From Macrocystis pyrifera (lineage: Eukaryota; Sar; Phaeophyceae; Laminariales; Laminariaceae), in NCBI GenBank assembly GCA_031763025.1, contig JASSKH010000027.1, positions 7,748,241 through 7,812,240 of the forward strand: a stretch of 64,000 bases of DNA, written 5' to 3'. Within the stretch, counting starts at the first letter, position 1; each line of letters opens with the position of its first letter. Made by a program: the position numbers and the translations under genes. This document shows, one piece after another, positions 58,603 to 64,000 of the stretch. The notes below the pieces were generated by a model that worked only from the letters and a program-made list of their open reading frames with translations, ran no database searches and had not been told where the DNA came from.

Positions 58603-58916
58603 GTGAGAGTGTGTGACGTGTCCGCGGCAGCCGCCCGTGTGTCGTGTCTGTGCCCAAGGCCGCTATTAACTATTAATACCTGTGGGTTTACTCTCGACGC
58701 TACGGGGTAGCCAAATCCTAAGGTCTTGAAGGTCGTTGTGATGCGCACTACGAGCACAGACTACTATGGGTAATAACAACATCATCGTACGAGTACACGA
58801 ATACGATACTATTCGTATTAATATTCTGTATAAAAAGTACCAGGTATATACGAGAAGGTACCATTCATGTACGGGATAGGGTACAAGGGTACGCAGCGCC
58901 CGAAATTCAAATGTAT
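58603..58916. other. Start of the putative RAD51 intron 2
   Basis: No further RAD51 exon is seen. A TACCAGGTA motif lies at 58838. Confidence 0.4.
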
Positions 58917-58917
58917 T

Positions 58918-59965
58918 GAGACCTATGCCAATGGAAACGCGAAGTATCAATAAAAAGATAAAAAGTTTGAATTCCAAAGATACCCGCCAAAACATTTTAT
59001 AAGGCCAGATCTTATGCAATTTTTTTTGAGGTGATTATATGGCTGTTTACGGAGGCTTCGGGGTATCTAGTCCCGTTTCTGATCAGATTTTATCAAAATC
59101 ACGTCTTATGGGGCCTGTTTGGTGGAAAAAAAATGTTCCTCCGAGATTTTATCACTCATGAAATTCCAGGAAGTGATTTTTTTTGACAGCCTTTTCTGAT
59201 CAACTCTGAAAGTGATAAAATTTGCTTTTGCACAAGACCTCGGAGGCATTGTACAATTTTGTATAGGTTACAGACAGGGCTCATGATGGGTCACGACGCT
59301 ACATGCTTGGTTACTCTTGTACACAGCTGGGCTCCAGCACTTGTGCATCGGCCACTACGGAGAGAGAGGGCATCAATACCTTGGCCACCATCGCGTCCCT
59401 TGCGGCCGCCCAACTGCAGCTGCTCTAGGCAAAACAACTTTGGATACGAATAGGACGAGACTACAGCAGTATCAAAACAATCTAACGTTCTTCTTTTCTG
59501 ACTACGACGGCCGCAAGCAGCTCATGCTCCGCGAGAGCGAGAGCTCCTTGCTGGTCCAGCGACCCCTTACGCAGCTCCCCAGGAGGTTCCACGTTCCGTT
59601 CCTTCCTTGGAGGAGCTGGTGGTGAAGGTTGATCGCCCAACCCGGCGTGAACGACTCGTTCGTGTCGTGGTCCACGTACGTAGAGTTCAAGGAAACTTCA
59701 AGATCTCGGTTCTGTTCTTTTTTTTTTTTCTCCCATGAAATAAAACCAAAAACACCATAAGACGGCACATGGCGCACCGATCTGGTGTGGCTTTTTTGCC
59801 GCAGGAAAATCCGACTTCCTGCCTTTTTCAATCACTCAAAAAATATTGCATAAGATCTGGCCTAACACGCTTCCTATGGGCACGTTTAGAAAAAAAAAAA
59901 AAGTTTCCAACTTTTGGAAAAGCCCGACAAAAGCAAATCTGGGGCCGATGTTGGGCCAAAATCGG
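58918..59965 (+). mobile_element. Rep-A copy 3, 5' half, interrupted by H1
   Basis: Starts ACCTATGCCAATGG after TTGAG and runs through the shared TGGGGCCGATGTTGGGCC landmark to about 59960, where a sister copy in the opposite orientation begins. Its 3' half resumes at about 61893. A Harbinger-type element is inserted at 59003-59862. Confidence 0.65.
59003..59862. mobile_element. H1 Harbinger-like element, 860 bp, TAA duplications
   Basis: Inverted ends GGCCAGATCTTATGCAAT continue imperfectly to about 33 bp. TAA flanks both sides (59000-59002 and 59863-59865), and removing the element restores the Rep-A sequence TTTTAGAACACGC with one change. The 3-bp TWA duplication and GGCC start fit PIF/Harbinger. 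A 100-codon plus-strand frame (59317-59625, containing FFFSDYDGRKQLMLRES) has no recognised domain. Confidence 0.75.
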
Positions 59966-61893
59966 CTTGCTTGAGACTTGTGCCAATGGAAACGCGAAGT
60001 CCGAAAGTTTTTTTCAAAAATAGAGTGTTTGCGATAGAGGTAAAAAATAAACAAACTTTACTTCCGCTAAAAAAAAGTGAATTTCCTTCCCTTCCTGATT
60101 TCGGTGTGTTTGCGAGTGAGGTAAATCAAATCCTGCAGGCGACGCCTCCGAAAATAAGAAGGGAAGTGGGGAGGTGAGGCAACGCGGCAAACCAAAAAAG
60201 AACGAATGCTGTGAACGGAAAAAAAAAAAAAAAAAAAAAATATTCAGCGTGCGAGTAGCGACGGCAGCCCAGCAACGTTTCGGCGGCACAGTTGACCGCG
60301 AAGCCACCACAGCCATCCCACGACTACAAGCAGCAATAGCAGCTAGCTGGCGCTAGACGCAGCTAGGGGCAGCGTGAGCAACAAAAATAAACAGCGTCAG
60401 CACCAGCACCAGCAAGCACCAGCACCAACCAGCTTCCATTTTTGGATTGCTGTTGCTGCTGCTGCTGCTGGTGCTGCTGCTGCTGTTGCTGCGCTCGGCC
60501 TACGCACGCCACAGCGCCGGCGCGCTCAGCTCCGCCGCCGCCGCCGCCGCCGCCGCTGCTGCGCTGCTGCCGCTGCTGCTGCTGCTGCAGCCGTAGTATG
60601 GTGAAATCGAAATGACACACGAGCTGTCATGCTGTCGCGCTCTCTACGAGCACGAGTACGAGTACGAGTGTGAATACGAGTCCTTTTTTGGGACGACGCA
60701 TCCTCCACGTCGTCACCAAGCGGGCGAAAGCGTGTACCGTAGCAGCGGCGGCGACCCGCTGGCACGATCCAACGCCGCTCGTGCGCGCTATACCCAAGCT
60801 ACACCTCTCGAGCCTCTGTGCTCCCAGCGGTTGTCGTGATGCGTACGGCAAGCAGCATGGTGGCATGGAAGATGCTCGGTGTTTTGATCCTTCGAGATTT
60901 TAGTTGCGTTCTGCGTCGGGATAATGCTCGGTGCGTGTAGGCCAATGAAACAGAGAGCCAAAAGTTACCGTAACTTTCGCTGAAATCCTTACTTCGCTGA
61001 AGTCTTTTCCGGCCGTTTTTTTTTCAGAAATTTACCTCAAAAATTTACCTCGGGAGAATTTTTAGAGAAGTAAAAGTAAAAAAAAAAAAAAAAAAATCGC
61101 AAACACTCCAATATTGCTTTAAAAAAACAGCCGAAAATATCCTCGTACCGCCGCTGTGGGAAAAAAGGGAAAAAAATGTTTGATTTTTTCTTCTTTTTTT
61201 CCAACGGCTGCAGGCGGCGCAATTTGTTTTCTCTCGTTGCAAATTGTCAACACGCTGATAAAAATCAGCTCGTGCGACGATAGATGCTCGATTTCGATAT
61301 AGACTCGGCCCAAGGCCAACCCGCTTGGTGTCGGGCAAGGCCAACGAGTATGGATGACGGCAACGAAGATAGAAAGTGAATACATGCTCAAGGGGGCGAG
61401 AGCTTGCGGGCGGCGTCCTGCGGTATCCTCCCGAACCTGAAAAAAAGCCTGTTTTTTGCCATTCGAGACGGATCGAGAAATTTTGTCTTCTGTTTTGTAC
61501 ACACCGGCGGCTATTTGTCTTTTTTATCGTACGCCTGGCCAGCGCCCGCCGCACGTCACTGGCCATTGTGAAGACGGTGACCCAAGGGTGGGTCGGAGCC
61601 CCTGACGAGCGCACTCCGTTCAGAATTCATGACGCAATCGTTGGTTTTGTCGATCGATGTCTGTCGAGGACTCGGAATCTCGCCGCTTCGAACCAAAGAT
61701 CGGCCTGAGTTCTCAGGCCGATCTTGGCCCAACATCGGCCCCAAATTTGCTTTTTTCGGGCTTTTCCAAAAGTTGGGAACTTTTTTTTTTTCTGAACGTG
61801 CCCATAGGAAGCGCGTTCTGATTTTTTTTTGGTGGGTATCTTTGGAGTTCAAACTTTTTATTGATACTTCGGGTTGTCATTGGCATAGGTCTG
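59966..61893 (-). mobile_element. Rep-A copy 4, inverted, inserted into copy 3
   Basis: Runs from GTGCCAATGGAAACGCGAAGT (left) to TTGTCATTGGCATAGGTCT (right) on this strand, in reverse orientation to copy 3. Near-matching CTTGAG and CTGAG stand at the two junctions, consistent with a short target duplication. It is itself interrupted at 60023-61109. Confidence 0.65.
60023..61109. mobile_element. hAT-like element, ~1.09 kb, inside Rep-A copy 4
   Basis: Ends GAGTGTTTGCGAT and, reversed, GAGTGTTTGCGAT (13 bp identical). The flanks are CAAAAATA on the left and CAATA on the right, which would be an 8-bp duplication if three A were lost from a run. A hAT element would normally start with C rather than G, so the superfamily is likely, not certain. 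The interior holds GCT/GCC trinucleotide runs (60440-60600) and a GAGTAC run; no transposase is seen. Confidence 0.55.
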
Positions 61894-62552
61894 AGAAAAA
61901 CTCAGGCCGATCTGTGGTTCGAAGCGGCGAGATTCCGAGTCCTCGACAGACATCGATCGACAAAACCAACGATTGCGTCATGAATGCTGAACGGAGTGCG
62001 CTCGTTAGGGGCTCCGACCCACCCTTGGGCCACCGTCTTCACACAATGGCCAGTGACGTGTGGCGGGCGCTGGCCAGGCGTACGATAAAAAAACAATTAG
62101 CCGCTGGTGTGTACCAAACAGAAGACAAAATTTCTCGATCCGCCTCGAATGGCAAAAAACAGGCTTTTTTTCAGGTTTGGGAGGATACCGCAGGACGCCG
62201 CCGGCAAGCTCTCGCCCCCTGAAGCATTTATCCAATTTATGTCTTCGATGCCGTCATCTATACTCGTTGGCCTTGCCCGACACCAAGCGAGTTGGCCGTG
62301 GGCTGAGTCTATAACGAGATCGAGCATCTATCGTCGCACGAGCTGATTTTTATCAGCGTGTTGACAATTTGCAATAAAGGAATACAAATTGCGCCGCCTG
62401 CAGCCGTTGGAAAAAAAAGAAGGAAAAATCAAACATTTTTTCCCTGTTTTCCCACAGCGGCGGTACGAGGATATTTTCGGCTGTTTTTTTAAAGCAATAT
62501 TTTTGAAAGGAAACTTTTGAACTTCGCGTTGCCACTGGCATAGGTCTGAGGG
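61893..62552 (+). mobile_element. Rep-A copy 3, 3' half
   Basis: Resumes at GAGAAAAACTCAGGCCGATC exactly where copy 3 was interrupted and ends GCCACTGGCATAGGTCT at about 62547. Together with 58918-59965 it makes one full-length Rep-A. Confidence 0.65.
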
Positions 62553-62575
62553 GTTCATGACATATTTTTTATTTA

Positions 62576-63351
62576 GCCTGTTTCCTATGCGGTTCGATTT
62601 TTTAGCTTCAGGTTTTGACCCGATGGCATTTTCAGATATGAACTTGGCAGATCGAAAGAGTCTACCTATGCGGAAAAATCAGAGTTATTGTGCGTATAGA
62701 GATCCAGCAAACGCCGAGACCAACTGCTGTTGTTGTGATTTGGCGCCGCGAAGAGACGTGCTGGGTGCGCTGCCCTGCGCGTAGGACCCAAGCGTCCGAG
62801 TCACGCTGACTGCCTCTGGTCTGGCAGCGAAGAGACGTGGCGAGTGCGCCAGAGTCAACCTGTGTTGGTATTTTGTTTCATTTTGTGACCGACTGCTGCT
62901 GCTGCTGCTGCTGCACAGCAGTGTAGTCCACGAGTACGTATCCACGGAGAGGCGCGTGCCGAGTGCGCTTCTCTAGGTGTCTAGGCCCGAGCCCGCGCCA
63001 GCCGATTCTAGTCTGGCCACGGAGGGATGCGCCGTCCGCGTGTCGGGCTCGAAGCAACGTCGCTATGCAGCACCTGTACCACCATGCAACTCATCGATCG
63101 TTCTGCTGCTGTTTGCTGTCGTGGATATCATCTTGAATCTAGAGAGCATGCCTTTTTTCGATTTGAAAACCAAAATCCGACGACCTGGGTCATCAGATTT
63201 TCCAAAATCCGACGACTTGGGTCATCGGATTCTCAAATCGAAAATTTTCCGGTCGGATTTTGCATGTTTGGACTGCATAAGCAGGGTCATTCAATTTTGA
63301 GATGGAAAATTCAAATCTGAAGCTCGAAATCGAACCGCATAGGAAACAGCC
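62576..63351 (-). mobile_element. H2 MITE-like element, copy b
   Basis: 776 bp, ends GCCTGTTTCCTATGCGG and, reversed, GGCTGTTTCCTATGCGG, flanked by TTA on both sides (62573-62575, 63352-63354). Opposite orientation to copy a. CAG run and subterminal GACGACTTGGGTCATC repeats present; non-autonomous. Confidence 0.75.
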
Positions 63352-63355
63352 TTAA

Positions 63356-64000
63356 GCGGTTCGATTTTTGAGCTTCAGATGTTGACCCGATCGCATTTTT
63401 AGATGTGGAACAATCAGATTTATTACGCGTGCTGAGATTCGAGTAGACGCCACGACCAAGTGCTTTTGTTGTGGTCTGGCGCCGCGAAGAGACGCGCTGG
63501 GTGCGCTGCCCTGCGCGCAGGACCCAAGCGTCCGAGCTAAGGCTGACTACCCATGGTCTAGCGGCGAAGAGACGTGGCGCGTGCGCCAGGGTCAACCTGC
63601 CTTGGTATTTTGTGTTTCAAAACGTGTCTGACTGCTGCTGCTGCTGCTGCTCGAGTACGTATCCATGGAGAAGTGCGCACCGAGTGCGCTTTTCTTGGTC
63701 TCTAGGCCCAAGCCCGCGCCAACCGACTGTAGTCTGGCCACGGAAGGACGCGCCGCCCCCGCCGACCGCGCGTCGGGCGCGAAGCAACGTCGCTATACAG
63801 CTGTGTCACCATCCAACTCATCGATCGTTCTGCTGCTCTTTGCTGTGGTGGATGACATCCTGAATTTAGAGAGCATGCCATTTTTCGATTTGAGAATCCG
63901 ATGACCCAAGTCGTCGACTTTTGTCCCAATATCCGATGACTTGGGTCATGGCCCAATATCCGACGACTTGGGTCATCGGATCCTCAAAATCGAAAAACCG
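63356..64000 (-). mobile_element. H2 MITE-like element, copy c, runs off the window
   Basis: Begins abruptly at GCGGTTCGATTTTTGAGC, lacking the outermost TIR bases, immediately after copy b and in the same orientation. It continues to the window edge within the subterminal GACGACTTGGGTCATC repeats. Confidence 0.65.

Overview
The window is nuclear DNA from an intron-rich eukaryote, most likely a protist or alga; a stramenopile would fit, but this is inferred and the species cannot be fixed. Evidence: three multi-exon genes with GT-AG (and one probable GC-AG) introns of about 60 bp to over 2 kb, a LINE, miniature LTR-type elements, many TIR elements and much degenerate tandem repeat. No operons, rRNA genes, credible tRNA genes or CRISPR arrays were seen.

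Layout. 1-17.7 kb is almost entirely repeats: small palindromic elements, five copies of a ~340 bp terminal-repeat family in the whole window ('T family'), a 1.0-1.2 kb relative ('L family'), two copies of a ~600 bp repeat ('E') and one arm of a large inverted duplication (about 7.8-13.4 kb, paired with 37.6-43.5 kb). 18.0-22.5 kb holds an unrecognised minus-strand multi-exon gene. 24.0-28.3 kb is a LINE with endonuclease and reverse transcriptase. 29.5-36.1 kb is a ten-or-more-exon homologue of LENG8/THP3 (SAC3/GANP family). 37.6-50.5 kb is again repeats. 50.6-57.8 kb (minus) is an 11-exon gene for an armadillo-repeat protein of 1376 residues whose ten intron phases all agree. It diverges, across a 470 bp shared intergenic region, from the N-terminal exons of a RAD51-type recombinase gene. 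Beyond its second exon that gene runs into a stack of nested DNA transposons reaching the window end.

Host functions are unrelated housekeeping ones: mRNA processing or export (LENG8/THP3), a helical-repeat scaffold (ARM protein) and recombination (RAD51). What stands out is the mobile DNA. The LINE protein starts with a textbook PAM2 motif, the peptide that binds the MLLE domain of poly(A)-binding protein. The T-family elements carry a tRNA-type Pol III A box, B box and T-run terminator alongside an LTR-like layout. The right-hand 5 kb shows one element inserted into a sister copy, with a Harbinger-type element and a hAT-like element inserted into the two. A near-palindromic 9-mer, TACCTGGTA, recurs far more often than chance throughout the non-coding DNA.
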